Shown piece after piece: positions 19,173 to 28,533 of a stretch of DNA of 64,000 nucleotides. Positions within the stretch are counted from its first letter, which is position 1. The number at the start of each line of letters is the position of its first letter. A program made the position numbers and the translations under genes. Below the pieces are notes generated by a model that was not told where the DNA came from, did not search any database, and saw only the letters and a program-made list of their open reading frames with translations. The stretch lies in the NCBI RefSeq assembly GCF_026241165.1, contig NZ_JAPFQN010000011.1:154490-218489 (forward strand), read 5' to 3'. This DNA is from Mangrovivirga halotolerans. Its GTDB lineage: Bacteria; Bacteroidota; Bacteroidia; Cytophagales; Cyclobacteriaceae.

Positions 19173-19886
19173 ATGGCTAACGATTTTTTCGAGTTTAAAA
19201 AATTCAAAATAATTCAAGAAAATGCTGCTATGAAGGTATGCACTGATTCATGCCTTTTCGGTGCGTTAATACCGGTCAAAAACGGATATAAAATTCTTGA
19301 TATCGGAACTGGAACGGGTTTATTATCTCTAATGCTTGCTCAAAAAAAAGAAGTTGATATAACTTCTGTTGAATCTGATCCAGATAGCATTAAAGACGCA
19401 TCAGCAAATATTTCATCCTCCCCTTTTAGTAAACAAATAACTCTGGTTGAAAAGCGAATTCAGGATTTTGCACTGGAATATCAGGATAAATTTGATTTAA
19501 TCGTCTGCAATCCGCCTTTCTTTGAAAATCATTTAAAATCGGATAAAAAAAACACGAAAGCTATTCACAATGATGATCTTCCTTATGAAGATTTGGTATC
19601 AATAATTAACAAGTTATTGAATGAAGAAGGTGAGGCATTTATTATGTATCCACCTCATCAAATGACAATATTCGAAAGAATAGCTTCTTTCTATCATCTG
19701 AACGTTTTGAAAAGAATAATTGTCAGGGACAAAAAAGACAAAAATCCGATTAGATACATTTGCTGTTTTATAAAATCTGAAGCTATAAGCGAACCGGTAG
19801 AACAGGAATTAATTATAAAAGAAGAGAATGGAGAATACTCCAAACCCTTCTCAGAACTTTTAAGTCCTTATTATCTAAAGTTATAG
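19173..19886 (+). CDS. tRNA1(Val) adenine-37 N6-methyltransferase (TrmN6/YfiC-like)
   Basis: The 237-residue SAM-dependent methyltransferase has motif I LDIGTGTGLLSLML (residues 42-55) and the N6-adenine motif NPPF (113-116) in LIVCNPPFFENH. The N-terminus FEFKKFKIIQENAAMKVCTDSCLFGAL is characteristic of YfiC/TrmN6, which methylates A37 of tRNA1(Val). Length and order match. It converges on the saccharopine dehydrogenase gene with one base between the stop codons. Other NPPF methyltransferases (PrmC, RlmF) have different N-termini, so TrmN6 is the best match. Confidence 0.85.
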   Translation: MANDFFEFKKFKIIQENAAMKVCTDSCLFGALIPVKNGYKILDIGTGTGLLSLMLAQKKEVDITSVESDPDSIKDASANISSSPFSKQITLVEKRIQDFALEYQDKFDLIVCNPPFFENHLKSDKKNTKAIHNDDLPYEDLVSIINKLLNEEGEAFIMYPPHQMTIFERIASFYHLNVLKRIIVRDKKDKNPIRYICCFIKSEAISEPVEQELIIKEENGEYSKPFSELLSPYYLKL

Positions 19887-19887
19887 A

Positions 19888-21237
19888 TCAGTTATCTTGT
19901 GGCTGAAATTTATATTCTTTAAACACTACACCCATTTTCTCCAGCTGTTCGAGAATAGGTAAATAGATATCTTTTTTAACCGGTCTGACAACTCCTGTAG
20001 ATGTAATTTTTCCTTCAAGGATCATTTCAGCGGCTATTCCGAGGGGCAGACCTACAGTTTTCGCCATCGCTGTCCTTTCAGAATCATCACCTTCAATTAC
20101 CATAAATGAGTCGATTCCATGATCTGTATCTCCGGAACGATATCTGAATTTATGGACCATTACGATTCGATCGTTATCATCTTCATCCATAGTCCATTTT
20201 TTCTTAAGGATATGTTCAAGTATTTGTGCAGGCGTTCCTTTTTGAAGTCCGACAGGTATATCCTGAAACATATCAAGCCATTTAAATTTATGCATGACTT
20301 CCGAATCCAGATCAATCCTTAGGTAATGAGCTAATTTAAGCTCTACGGAGTCTGTCGGGTTATAAGCAAGAAATGAATTAATAAATTCCCTGTGAGTCAT
20401 TTTCTCCACTCCTTCCATTTGGTAAGAATCATCTGTTGCTCCAAGTTGAACAAAAGCATCCCACGCCCGACAGAAACCAGGTCTTCTCAAGGTACCTCGA
20501 TAAAGAGTTTTAATGTTTCTCAATCCATAAACATCAAGGTATTTAAGCGAATCACGATTAGCATAACCTTCGAAAAAGCAATGATCCGGCACTTCAATTA
20601 TTTCGGTGCGCCTGAATAATCTGTGATAAGGTATAAACTTATATTTACCCTCCTGAATAAACTTCACAGTGCCTGTACCGGCCAGAACCACATTCCTTGG
20701 ATTCCAGGTAAATTTATATTTCCATGGATTATTCTTTTCAGTATCTTCAGAAAGAAGACCACCTGTAAATGTTTCAAAAGCTGTTAATTCATTATTCGAA
20801 TCACTTTTGATCTCATCGATAACTTTCATTGCAGACATGTGGTCCAATCCGGGATCAAGGCCGCATTCATTGAGAAAAATGAGTCCTTTTTCCTTTACCT
20901 TTTCATCAAAAGCCATCATTTCATCACTTACATAGGAGGCAGTAATAAGATTTTTATCATGGTCAAGACATATTGAAGCAACCATTACATGCATATGTGC
21001 TGGCACCATGCTGATCACAATATCAGAAGAACTGATCAATTCACTTAACTTTTCCTTATCACTCAGATCGAGTTGCACAGCTTTTACTGATTCTTTTCCG
21101 GCAACTTTTGATTGCGCCAATTCGAGATCCAGGTCAGCAAGAATGAAACTCCATCCTTTCTTATTGCAACAATCGATCAGATAATCGATTAATACAGTGG
21201 ATGACCTCCCTGCACCTATCACCAGTATTGATTTCAT
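19888..21237 (-). CDS. Saccharopine dehydrogenase family oxidoreductase
   Basis: The 449-residue protein begins with a Rossmann dinucleotide motif, ILVIGAGRSSTVLIDYL (residues 4-20), and shows the family's VQLDLSDKEKLSELISSSDIVISMVPAHMH and NECGLDPGLDHMSA. The C-terminal catalytic region (about residues 130-440) matches the saccharopine reductase fold. Such enzymes interconvert lysine, 2-oxoglutarate and saccharopine in lysine metabolism, but many bacterial members have other or unknown roles. It is a single gene, divergent from cdd by 89 bases. No lysine-pathway gene is adjacent, so the substrate is open. Confidence 0.85.
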   Translation of the reverse strand: MKSILVIGAGRSSTVLIDYLIDCCNKKGWSFILADLDLELAQSKVAGKESVKAVQLDLSDKEKLSELISSSDIVISMVPAHMHVMVASICLDHDKNLITASYVSDEMMAFDEKVKEKGLIFLNECGLDPGLDHMSAMKVIDEIKSDSNNELTAFETFTGGLLSEDTEKNNPWKYKFTWNPRNVVLAGTGTVKFIQEGKYKFIPYHRLFRRTEIIEVPDHCFFEGYANRDSLKYLDVYGLRNIKTLYRGTLRRPGFCRAWDAFVQLGATDDSYQMEGVEKMTHREFINSFLAYNPTDSVELKLAHYLRIDLDSEVMHKFKWLDMFQDIPVGLQKGTPAQILEHILKKKWTMDEDDNDRIVMVHKFRYRSGDTDHGIDSFMVIEGDDSERTAMAKTVGLPLGIAAEMILEGKITSTGVVRPVKKDIYLPILEQLEKMGVVFKEYKFQPQDN

Positions 21238-21326
21238 AATATTTTGGGTTTGTTGTGGGAGGCAAATTAGCTGAAATGCATTATCTTGACAAACTGATTT
21301 TATTTTTTAATAAGAAAATTTAATAT

Positions 21327-21812
21327 ATGACAGGTAAAACCAAATCAATAAATATAAACTATACCGAATACGATTCTTTTGAAGACTTAACTAAGCAATG
21401 GCAAAACCTGGTTAAAAAGGCAGAAGAAGCCTGTGAAACAGCTTATGCACCTTATTCTCATTTTAAGGTTGGTGCTGCTCTTGAATTGGAAAACGGAACT
21501 ATCATAAAAGGAAACAATCAGGAAAACGCTGCTTACCCATCGGGGCTGTGTGCTGAAAGAGTTGCTCTTTTCACTGCCCATTCTCAGTATCCGGACCAAA
21601 AAATAAAAAAGCTAACTATTTGTGCGATAAATAATGAGAATAAAAAAACAGGGGTGTCACCTTGTGGTGGTTGCCGGCAAGTAATGGTCGAATTTTCAAA
21701 AGAAAACAATATTGAGGTCCTGTTAAAAACCAAGGAAGGTAAATTTCATCTTTTTAACAGTGCGTTAGACCTGGTACCATTTAATTTTAATAAAAAAAAC
21801 CTGGACGGTTAA
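21327..21812 (+). CDS. cdd: Cytidine deaminase
   Basis: The 161-residue protein deaminates cytidine and deoxycytidine to uridine forms in pyrimidine salvage. The zinc site is complete: C75-x-E77 in SGLCAERVA (with the proton-shuttling Glu), and C113 and C116 in SPCGGCRQV. The substrate region APYSHFKVGAALE is also present. Three Cys ligands mark the small homotetrameric form of the enzyme, although an N-terminal extension of about 20 residues makes it longer than the usual 130-140. The 3' end overlaps a bidirectional terminator. Confidence 0.95.
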   Translation: MTGKTKSININYTEYDSFEDLTKQWQNLVKKAEEACETAYAPYSHFKVGAALELENGTIIKGNNQENAAYPSGLCAERVALFTAHSQYPDQKIKKLTICAINNENKKTGVSPCGGCRQVMVEFSKENNIEVLLKTKEGKFHLFNSALDLVPFNFNKKNLDG

Positions 21813-21830
21813 TCCAGGTTTTCTTTAAAT
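21798..21830. terminator. Bidirectional terminator between cdd and the DUF1573 gene
   Basis: An 8-bp stem (AACCTGGA at 21798-21805 with TCCAGGTT at 21813-21820) has T-rich sequence on the right and a run of A on the left, so it can work in both directions. It overlaps the end of cdd and precedes the stop of the convergent DUF1573 gene (21841). Confidence 0.8.
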
Positions 21831-21840
21831 CTTTTTTTGA

Positions 21841-22236
21841 TCAATTTGCTTTTGGAATAACATTAGCTCTTAATGAGACTGCATCCCTGAAAGTAGTGGA
21901 GTTACTTACTACAGTTACCACTTTATTTTGCACACCTCTTTTATTAGTACTGTTGAATACAACGTTGATTGATCCTTTTTCTCCTGGAGGAATCGGATCT
22001 TTTGGCCAATCTGTTGCGGTACAACCACACTGAACAAGAACATCCGAGATCAATAAAACCTCATTTCCAGTATTCTCAAATACAAATTCGTGACTTACTT
22101 TTTCACCTTCAGTAATATCACCAAAATCGACTTTCTTTTGTTCGAAGGTTATTTTAGGCCCATTTTCAGTTTCCTGTGCCTGAATTGTTGCCGTAAATGC
22201 AAATAGTATCAAAAATAATACTGACAATCTTTTCAT
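21841..22236 (-). CDS. DUF1573 secreted protein
   Basis: The 131-residue protein has a signal peptide (residues 1-20, MKRLSVLFLILFAFTATIQA) and one Ig-like DUF1573 domain with the family's VDFGDITEGEKVSHEFVFENTG and VQCGCTATDWPKDPIPPGE, including the conserved CGC. The family is abundant in Bacteroidota; it is exported and its function is unknown. It sits just downstream of the RecD-like helicase gene on the same strand. Confidence 0.88.
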   Translation of the reverse strand: MKRLSVLFLILFAFTATIQAQETENGPKITFEQKKVDFGDITEGEKVSHEFVFENTGNEVLLISDVLVQCGCTATDWPKDPIPPGEKGSINVVFNSTNKRGVQNKVVTVVSNSTTFRDAVSLRANVIPKAN

Positions 22237-22291
22237 AACTGAATATAATTTTTTGATGTAATTAACGTCTAAAATACAAAAATCGTTCCGT

Positions 22292-23692
22292 TTATTTAGA
22301 TTTTTCTATTAAATATAATTCTTTTTTTGCCCTGGTCACGGCTGTATACAACCATCGCATATATTCTTTATCCTGTCTTTCCGGAGGAAGGTAACCTCTG
22401 TCGAGAAAAACCGCATCCCACTGTCCACCCTGTGATTTATGACATGTTAAAGCGTAAGCATACTTGATCTGAAGTGCGTTGAGATATTCATTTGTCCTGA
22501 TCAGCTCTTTTAAGTCTTTTTTATTTTTAGCAACCTGTTCAAGCTCAGCCCTGACGGTCAGATACAATTCTTTTGAAGTTTCTGCAGAAAGAGAAGCCTC
22601 AGGCTGGTGAAGCGTATCGAGTAAAACTTTGGCTTCTACCGGTTCCTGATCAGGATAATCTAGCATTCTGAATCTCATCCTTGCAAATCGCAATCCATAC
22701 ATTTCTTCTTCTGCGAAAACTTTCATCACTTCAATAAAATCTCCATTAGCGATAAAACCTGCCGGCGCATCTTCAGGAAGAAAAAAGTAATTATTTCGAA
22801 CCACCATAAGCAATTCTCCCGCTTCCACTTCGTGTTCATACCAGTGAATCGTCTGTCTGATAAATTTATTATACTGAACAGCGGCGAAGTTACTCCTGCA
22901 AACTACGGCAGTATTTTCCTGACCAAATTTACCATATGCATATCGCAACCCGTCTTCCATTCGCTCAGTACTCATTTTAAATATATCAGTAAACTTACCG
23001 GTATTAAAAACAGGTTCGAAAATACCTTCATGCATCTTCTGACGAATATCATTAGCATGGAGCAATATTCCGGAATCAAGATCCTGACGTGTAACCTGTG
23101 TAAGCTCAGCCACTCCAGGCTCATAGAAGATTATTTTTTCAATCCCTTCCTTTGTTAATGCAGGACTTTCATTTAATCCAACCGGTGGAAGCTGGGCAGG
23201 ATCACCCACAATAAGTAGCTTATTTTTATTTTCAGGTTTTTCAAAAACATACTCGATTACATCAGTAAGTAGTCCCTGTTTACCGAAATTAAACTCATCC
23301 CCGATCATAGAAGCCTCATCCACAATAAAAAGAGTCCGCTTAAAGTAATTTGGCTGACGCTTAAAGCTTAAAGTTCCGGCTGAAGGGTCATTTTGTTGTT
23401 TGTAAATCACTTTATGAATAGTAAAAGCCTGGGAATTGCTATAGGTTGCCATCACTTTAGCTGCCCTTCCTGTCGGAGCCATCATCATAATCTTCCATTT
23501 AAAGGCACCCAGGCATTTATTAATCATGCTCAGCACAGTAGTTTTCCCTGTCCCTGCATAGCCTTTAAGTATTAAGACATCCTCGCCGCTGGTGTCTTTT
23601 ATGAATTTTTCGAATACATCGAGAAATTCGTTCTGGTCATCAGTAGGTTGAAAAGGAAAATTCTTAACTATAAGATCTTTAATTCTTCCCAA
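22292..23692 (-). CDS. RecD-like ATP-dependent DNA helicase
   Basis: The 466-residue superfamily 1B helicase has Walker A GYAGTGKTT (residues 44-52), motif Ia MMAPTGRAAKVM, the Walker B DEAS in LFIVDEASMIGDE, motif III LIVGDPAQLPPVG, and the C-terminal motifs YALTCHKSQGGQWDAVFLD and LYTAVTRAKKELYLI. It resembles the RecD/RecD2 catalytic core but lacks the long N-terminal domain of RecD2 and the RecBCD-interacting N-terminus. Unwinding and a repair or recombination role follow from the family; the partner is unknown. Confidence 0.9.
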   Translation of the reverse strand: MGRIKDLIVKNFPFQPTDDQNEFLDVFEKFIKDTSGEDVLILKGYAGTGKTTVLSMINKCLGAFKWKIMMMAPTGRAAKVMATYSNSQAFTIHKVIYKQQNDPSAGTLSFKRQPNYFKRTLFIVDEASMIGDEFNFGKQGLLTDVIEYVFEKPENKNKLLIVGDPAQLPPVGLNESPALTKEGIEKIIFYEPGVAELTQVTRQDLDSGILLHANDIRQKMHEGIFEPVFNTGKFTDIFKMSTERMEDGLRYAYGKFGQENTAVVCRSNFAAVQYNKFIRQTIHWYEHEVEAGELLMVVRNNYFFLPEDAPAGFIANGDFIEVMKVFAEEEMYGLRFARMRFRMLDYPDQEPVEAKVLLDTLHQPEASLSAETSKELYLTVRAELEQVAKNKKDLKELIRTNEYLNALQIKYAYALTCHKSQGGQWDAVFLDRGYLPPERQDKEYMRWLYTAVTRAKKELYLIEKSK

Positions 23693-23735
23693 TTGGATTT
23701 ATTTAAATTTATTGGCAATTTAGATAAATAGATAC

Positions 23736-24242
23736 ATGAGTAAAAAGGAAAACATAAGCTTTAAAAACAAGATCCGCAACAGGGTAATGGGATTAATATT
23801 TAATGAAAAAAATGAAATCCTCGTTATCAGGCAAAAGCATTTATTTTTAAAGAATGAATGGTTTTTACTTCCCCCCGGTGGCGGTATCGACTTTGGGGAA
23901 GAGATGCAGGAAGCTCTTAAAAGAGAAATAAAAGAAGAAACATTCCTTGATATTAAAAATTCACAATATTTATTTATCTCTGAATTTATCCAGGAACCCT
24001 ATCATGCTATTGAACATTTTTTTCTCGTGAAAGAATTTGAAGGAAATCCAAAAGTTGGTTCTGACCCTGAATTAAGCGAAAACAACCAGATGATCCTGGG
24101 TATTGAATGGCGTAGTGAGCAGGAACTCAAGAATATAAATAACCATAGAAAACATAGAATTTTTAATATTATTCCCGAATTCAAAGAATTAAAAAAGGTT
24201 TCAGGCTTCTTAACAGTTGTTTCCGACCAAAAGAATACTTAA
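23736..24242 (+). CDS. NUDIX hydrolase
   Basis: The 168-residue protein has a Nudix box GGGIDFGEEMQEALKREIKEET (from about residue 48), with the REIKEE metal ligands intact. NUDIX enzymes cleave nucleoside diphosphates linked to another moiety; the substrate is not predictable here. It is divergent from the helicase gene, with 43 bases between the starts, so the two promoters must be very close. Confidence 0.88.
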   Translation: MSKKENISFKNKIRNRVMGLIFNEKNEILVIRQKHLFLKNEWFLLPPGGGIDFGEEMQEALKREIKEETFLDIKNSQYLFISEFIQEPYHAIEHFFLVKEFEGNPKVGSDPELSENNQMILGIEWRSEQELKNINNHRKHRIFNIIPEFKELKKVSGFLTVVSDQKNT

Positions 24243-24305
24243 TTTTCGTTGTGATTTGCATTTCAAAATAATATAATTGCAAAAATAAAAATAAACTGGT
24301 ACACA

Positions 24306-24896
24306 ATGCTTAATAAGATTTTAACTGCTGTATTTACAATTATCGCGATCGTTTTAGCGTGGTTGATATGGGATTATTCTATTAATTCTGAGATTCGATT
24401 AAGAAGAAAAATCAAAAAAGTTGAAAGCGAGGTAATACAAAATCTCGAGCAAATAAGAGAGGCTCAAAAGGCCTACTATGCTACCCACAAAAGATATACT
24501 GAAAATTGGGATTCTCTAATTTCTTTTATTGACACAGGTAAAATCTACATTGTTGAGAGAAACGAGGAAATCATCACGTTAGAATATGGTGCTGACAGTG
24601 TAGTTGTAGAATATGACACACTTGGATCTGTTGGTGTACAGGATTCACTTTTCAACGAGAGAAAATATCCAAACTTTAAGCTTTCTGAATTAAAATATGT
24701 TCCTTACAGCAAGGGAAAAGTATTTGAAATGGAAACTGAGCAGCAAATCAAAGGACCTGTTAAGGTATCATTAATACAGGTAGTTGATCCGGCTCCATTC
24801 GATAAATCAAGAAAAGAAGACAACGATATTCCTGGAAGAAGACCATTGAGATTTGGATCTCTTGTAGATGCAACCCTATCAGGTAACTGGGAATAA
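24306..24896 (+). CDS. Single-pass membrane protein with a pseudopilin-like region, unknown function
   Basis: The 196-residue protein has one N-terminal membrane helix (residues 6-26) and then a charged helix and the stretch QIREAQKAYYATHKRYTENWDSLISFI. This resembles the region after the helix in type II secretion or type IV pseudopilins (for example GspG-like YxxxxGxYT). There is no prepilin peptidase site of the usual G-F-[ST]-L-x-E form at the start of the helix, so processing is doubtful. It is followed after 24 bases by a DUF3822 gene and then coaD, a gene order I associate with Bacteroidota. A partnership with DUF3822 is inferred from position only. Confidence 0.6.
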   Translation: MLNKILTAVFTIIAIVLAWLIWDYSINSEIRLRRKIKKVESEVIQNLEQIREAQKAYYATHKRYTENWDSLISFIDTGKIYIVERNEEIITLEYGADSVVVEYDTLGSVGVQDSLFNERKYPNFKLSELKYVPYSKGKVFEMETEQQIKGPVKVSLIQVVDPAPFDKSRKEDNDIPGRRPLRFGSLVDATLSGNWE

Positions 24897-24920
24897 TTTT
24901 TTCAATAAAAAGATTTCAAC

Positions 24921-25790
24921 ATGGCTTATAAGAGCGTAAGAAAAATCAAAGATACCCGATTTAACATCGAACACTTAGAGGATTATGCGCTCAGCCTATT
25001 AATAGGCAGGAGTGATTTCAGAATGTTCGTTACGAATACTCGAGATAACTCCTGCTTAATCATTGAAGAATTTGAATACCCGACAGTCGATAATTCTATC
25101 GAACTCATGCAGGTATTAGACAAGATCTTTGATGAGCATCACTTGCTAAAAGCAGGATTCTGGAAAGTTGTTAAAGTTGCGGTAAAGGATTGTCCGTTTA
25201 CACATGTTCCTAATGAACTTTTTGAAAAGGAAAACGCAATAGACCATCTAGCAATGAACGGCAACGTCGATCAGGAGGATATTGTACTTTACTATAAACA
25301 TCTTCAATCGGACATTGTAACAGTTTTTAGTGTAAATGAGGACCTTTCTGAATATTTAAAAGGGGTTTACACTACTATTCCTGTTCATTTTGTTCATCCC
25401 AGCGCAGCTTTCATTGAAAACATTTATAAATACGACGACAAAACTGACGAAACTACCGTATTCCTTAATAAATCTAAAGAAGGTATTTCTATAGCAGTTT
25501 ATGAAAATAGCAAAATCGTATTTTACAATGAATTTGCAACTAATACAGCTGAAGCTGTGTTAAGATACACCATGTATGTCTTTAATCTTCTCGGTTTGAA
25601 CCAGCAATCTACCAGGGTTGTAATATGGGGAGATACTGACACTCAACATGAAGACTTCAAACTTCTCTATCAGTACATCAGAAACATTTCTTTCGGAAGA
25701 AGGCCTCAATATCTAAAATGCGGCTTTGTATTTGATGTAGCTGAAGACCACCAATACTTTGACCTGATGTCTATTCAGGCTTGTGCATAA
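24921..25790 (+). CDS. DUF3822 family protein
   Basis: The 289-residue protein matches the Bacteroidota-specific DUF3822 family commonly found immediately upstream of coaD. It is cytoplasmic, with no signal peptide or membrane helix. Segments such as ISIAVYENSKIVFYNEFATNTAEAVLRYTMYVFNLLGLNQ followed by VVIWGDTDT resemble the second half of an actin/PilM-like fold. That resemblance is structural inference, and no nucleotide-binding motif is evident. Its function is unknown. The gene ends 8 bases before the coaD start. Confidence 0.75.
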   Translation: MAYKSVRKIKDTRFNIEHLEDYALSLLIGRSDFRMFVTNTRDNSCLIIEEFEYPTVDNSIELMQVLDKIFDEHHLLKAGFWKVVKVAVKDCPFTHVPNELFEKENAIDHLAMNGNVDQEDIVLYYKHLQSDIVTVFSVNEDLSEYLKGVYTTIPVHFVHPSAAFIENIYKYDDKTDETTVFLNKSKEGISIAVYENSKIVFYNEFATNTAEAVLRYTMYVFNLLGLNQQSTRVVIWGDTDTQHEDFKLLYQYIRNISFGRRPQYLKCGFVFDVAEDHQYFDLMSIQACA

Positions 25791-25798
25791 CCTCCAAA

Positions 25799-26266
25799 AT
25801 GAGTAACCAGCAAAAAACAGCAATCTTCCCGGGATCATTCGATCCATTTACTAATGGTCATAAAGATATCGTATTGAGATCTTTAAAGATATTTGATGTA
25901 GTTATTATCGCTATAGGCCACAACACCAGTAAACATAAGAGGTATTTTGACATAGACCTGATGGTTCGCAAAATAGAAGAATCCTTCACAGAATATGGCG
26001 ACCGGGTTAAAGTGGTGGTATATAATGAATTAACTGCTTTTCTTGCTGATAAACTGGATGCTAATTTTCTTATCAGGGGGCTGAGAAATACTACGGATTT
26101 TGAATATGAAAATAGTATTTCCCAGGTGAATGCAGATATTAATAAGGAACTCGAAACAATTTTCCTTATAACTTCTCCCGAGTTTGCGGCTATAAGCTCA
26201 ACTATCATAAGGGAGATACATCGATACGGTGCCGACGTATCAAAATATCTACCCTACGAAATATAA
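25799..26266 (+). CDS. coaD: Phosphopantetheine adenylyltransferase
   Basis: The 155-residue enzyme makes dephospho-CoA from 4'-phosphopantetheine and ATP, the penultimate step of CoA synthesis. Visible are the nucleotidyltransferase motif FPGSFDPFTNGHKDI (with T/HxGH) at the N-terminus, LIRGLRNTTDFEYE in the middle, and ISSTIIREI (the ISSTxIR motif) near the C-terminus. I chose the ATG at 25799 because the family starts a few residues before FPGSFDP; an upstream in-frame TTG at 25781 would lie inside the DUF3822 gene. It converges on a NUDIX gene with five bases between the stops. Confidence 0.95.
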   Translation: MSNQQKTAIFPGSFDPFTNGHKDIVLRSLKIFDVVIIAIGHNTSKHKRYFDIDLMVRKIEESFTEYGDRVKVVVYNELTAFLADKLDANFLIRGLRNTTDFEYENSISQVNADINKELETIFLITSPEFAAISSTIIREIHRYGADVSKYLPYEI

Positions 26267-26271
26267 AATCT

Positions 26272-26961
26272 TTAATCTATATCAACTTTCTGCTCTTCCA
26301 GCACTCTAAGATATTTCTGATAGATATATCTTATCGAACGATAGCTGGTCAACAGGGCTTTATCCATTTCCTTTTTAGTCAGCCATTTGATATCCGTGAT
26401 TTTTTCTTCTAACTGTGGCGTCATATTAGAATCATCAAGACAATCCATCAGATACCAATCCGTCCTCTTCAAAATTCTTTTCCCATTCTGCACGTAAGTA
26501 TGCCAGGTTTTCACCACCTTTTCTTTTAAACGAACCTTGATAGCACATTCCTCCTCTACTTCCCTGACAGCACCCAGTTCCGGGGTTTCCTTCTTTTCTA
26601 GTTTACCTTTAGGAAAGTCCCATTTACCAAGCCTGTAAATCGCAAGGGTCTTCCTGTCTTTTTTTACAATACCACCAGCAGCTTTAATTATCTTAAATTT
26701 ACTTTTGAAGTATTTTATTGCCTTTTCTTTGTCTTCAAATAAAAAGGTAATTGAATTTAATCTCTTTGCTTTTTTATCAGACAGAATTTCTATCACTTTG
26801 TCTATGTGATCGATCTGTGCAGATCTTACAAGTAGATTATCTACCAGGTTGGCATGGGCCAGATCAAATTCCGCTCCATCCACTACGTGATCATAGACAT
26901 GATGATCATCAGATTCCTGGCCTCTGAAATAAACAGGGTTGTCATTTATAAATACCTTCAT
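26272..26961 (-). CDS. NUDIX hydrolase
   Basis: The 229-residue protein has an N-terminal region of about 95 residues with no recognised domain and a C-terminal NUDIX domain. The Nudix box lies in KGKLEKKETPELGAVREVEEE (about residues 117-138), with the REVEEE metal site. The preceding motif GKWDFPKGKLEKKE resembles diadenosine/diphosphoinositol hydrolases, but the substrate remains uncertain. It is divergent from pyrE. Confidence 0.85.
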   Translation of the reverse strand: MKVFINDNPVYFRGQESDDHHVYDHVVDGAEFDLAHANLVDNLLVRSAQIDHIDKVIEILSDKKAKRLNSITFLFEDKEKAIKYFKSKFKIIKAAGGIVKKDRKTLAIYRLGKWDFPKGKLEKKETPELGAVREVEEECAIKVRLKEKVVKTWHTYVQNGKRILKRTDWYLMDCLDDSNMTPQLEEKITDIKWLTKKEMDKALLTSYRSIRYIYQKYLRVLEEQKVDID

Positions 26962-27105
26962 TTAATCACTGGTAATTTCCAAACAATAAAAAAATGATTC
27001 ACAGACCCTAAAAATAATCAAGTATCTGAGCTGTCACAAGATTACGATACTTAAAACACATATAAAAGTATTAACTGCTTAGATGATTTTGATTAATTTC
27101 GCATC

Positions 27106-27756
27106 ATGAGTTACGTAAATATTAATCAGGAGACAGCCAAAAGAACAGCGTCTGAATTGATCGAAGTCGGCGCCGTGAAAATTTCACCTTCAAAGCCTTT
27201 CGTGTGGGCATCCGGATGGAATTCCCCTGTATATTGTGATAACAGAATCACACTATCGTTTCCAAATACGAGAAAATACTTAAAAGATGCCCTTGTGGAT
27301 ACGATCAGAAAGCAATTTCCTGAAGTGGAAGCTATTGCAGGAGTGGCTACAGCAGGAATTCCTCAGGGAGCTCTCACCGCCGACATACTAGACTTGCCTT
27401 TTCTTTATATCAGGTCAAAACCAAAAGGCCACGGCATGAAAAACATGATCGAAGGTAAGGTCGACAAAAAGCAAAAGGTAGTTTTAGTCGAAGATCTTGT
27501 TTCTACCGGAGGTAGTTCTTTAAAAGCAGCAGAAGCATTAAAAGAGGCCGGAGCAGAAATATTGGGAATGGTATCAATATTTACATATGGCTTTGAAATA
27601 GCAGAAGATAATTTTAAAGAAGCAGGGATAAAACTGGTTTCGCTCAGCGATTATTCCAATATGCTAAAAGAAGCCCACGACCGCGGACTTGTAAAAGAGA
27701 AAGATCTTGTATCATTAAAAGCATGGAGAACTGATCCTGAAAACTGGAAGGCTTAA
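27106..27756 (+). CDS. pyrE: Orotate phosphoribosyltransferase
   Basis: The 216-residue enzyme converts orotate and PRPP to OMP in pyrimidine synthesis. The PRPP-binding motif is VVLVEDLVSTGGSS (about residues 125-138). The orotate-side segments FVWASGWNSPVYCDNR and AGVATAGIPQGA are characteristic of PyrE, as is the flexible loop YIRSKPKGHGMKN. Its last bases overlap the end of the convergent DUF2400 gene by four bases. Confidence 0.95.
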   Translation: MSYVNINQETAKRTASELIEVGAVKISPSKPFVWASGWNSPVYCDNRITLSFPNTRKYLKDALVDTIRKQFPEVEAIAGVATAGIPQGALTADILDLPFLYIRSKPKGHGMKNMIEGKVDKKQKVVLVEDLVSTGGSSLKAAEALKEAGAEILGMVSIFTYGFEIAEDNFKEAGIKLVSLSDYSNMLKEAHDRGLVKEKDLVSLKAWRTDPENWKA

Positions 27757-28532
27757 ATGCCTTCCATCACCCCGAGTCCAAAAAGGGCCAGGTCGTATTT
27801 AACCGGGTCCTCCGGATTCATCTTTTTTAGATTAGAAGTAAGTTCTTCTGCAGCAAGCCAGTCTGATTGCTTTCTTTTCAACAGATTAAGTGCTTTTGCT
27901 ATTCGTTCAACATGAACATCTAACGGGCATATCAGGTCAGCAGTACTGATCTTATTCCAGATTCCAAAATCAATGCCTTCCCGGTCTGACCTCACCATCC
28001 AGCGCAAATACATATTCAATCTTTTACAGGCACTCTTTCTTTCAGGAGTACTGACATGTTTTTTCGTTCTCGAAGGGGCATCCTGAAGTGAAAAGAATGT
28101 CTGGTGATAATTGATCAATCCTTCTTTAACAGGATGAGTTGATTTGTCGGGACTGACATAGAAAAGTTCTTCCAGGGAATCATTTTGTGAATACCAGAAA
28201 TTCAAAAACCTGATAAAATAACGCAGATCTTCATTATTAAATGTTCGATGTTTAAATGAACTCAGTCTCTGCAATTCTTCTTCACTATGACCAACGACAA
28301 AATCATATGGAGCCCTGTCCATCATGTCCATGAGTTCATTGCATTTATTTATAATGGTTTTTCTTTGCCCCCAGGCCAGGGTCGCAGCGAATAAACCGGC
28401 GATTTCAATATCTTGTTTTCTGGTGAATGAGTGAGGAATCTGAATAGGATCAGACCCTATAAAACCCGGCTGGGCATATTTTATCAGTGCATCATCCAGA
28501 TGCTCTTTAACATCATTTAATGATAATTTCAT
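27753..28532 (-). CDS. TIGR02757 / DUF2400 family protein
   Basis: The 259-residue protein matches the conserved Bacteroidota/epsilonproteobacterial family TIGR02757 (DUF2400): DPIQIPHSFTRKQDIEIAGLFAATLAWGQRKTII at the N-terminus and MYLRWMVRSDREGIDFGIW with CPLDVHVERIA in the C-terminal half. The arrangement suggests a helix-hairpin-helix, DNA-glycosylase-like fold, but no activity is established. I chose the ATG at 28532, which follows the LysM gene's stop region directly (28534); the longer frame from 28583 would overlap that gene. Confidence 0.82.
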   Translation of the reverse strand: MKLSLNDVKEHLDDALIKYAQPGFIGSDPIQIPHSFTRKQDIEIAGLFAATLAWGQRKTIINKCNELMDMMDRAPYDFVVGHSEEELQRLSSFKHRTFNNEDLRYFIRFLNFWYSQNDSLEELFYVSPDKSTHPVKEGLINYHQTFFSLQDAPSRTKKHVSTPERKSACKRLNMYLRWMVRSDREGIDFGIWNKISTADLICPLDVHVERIAKALNLLKRKQSDWLAAEELTSNLKKMNPEDPVKYDLALFGLGVMEGI

Positions 28533-28533
28533 T

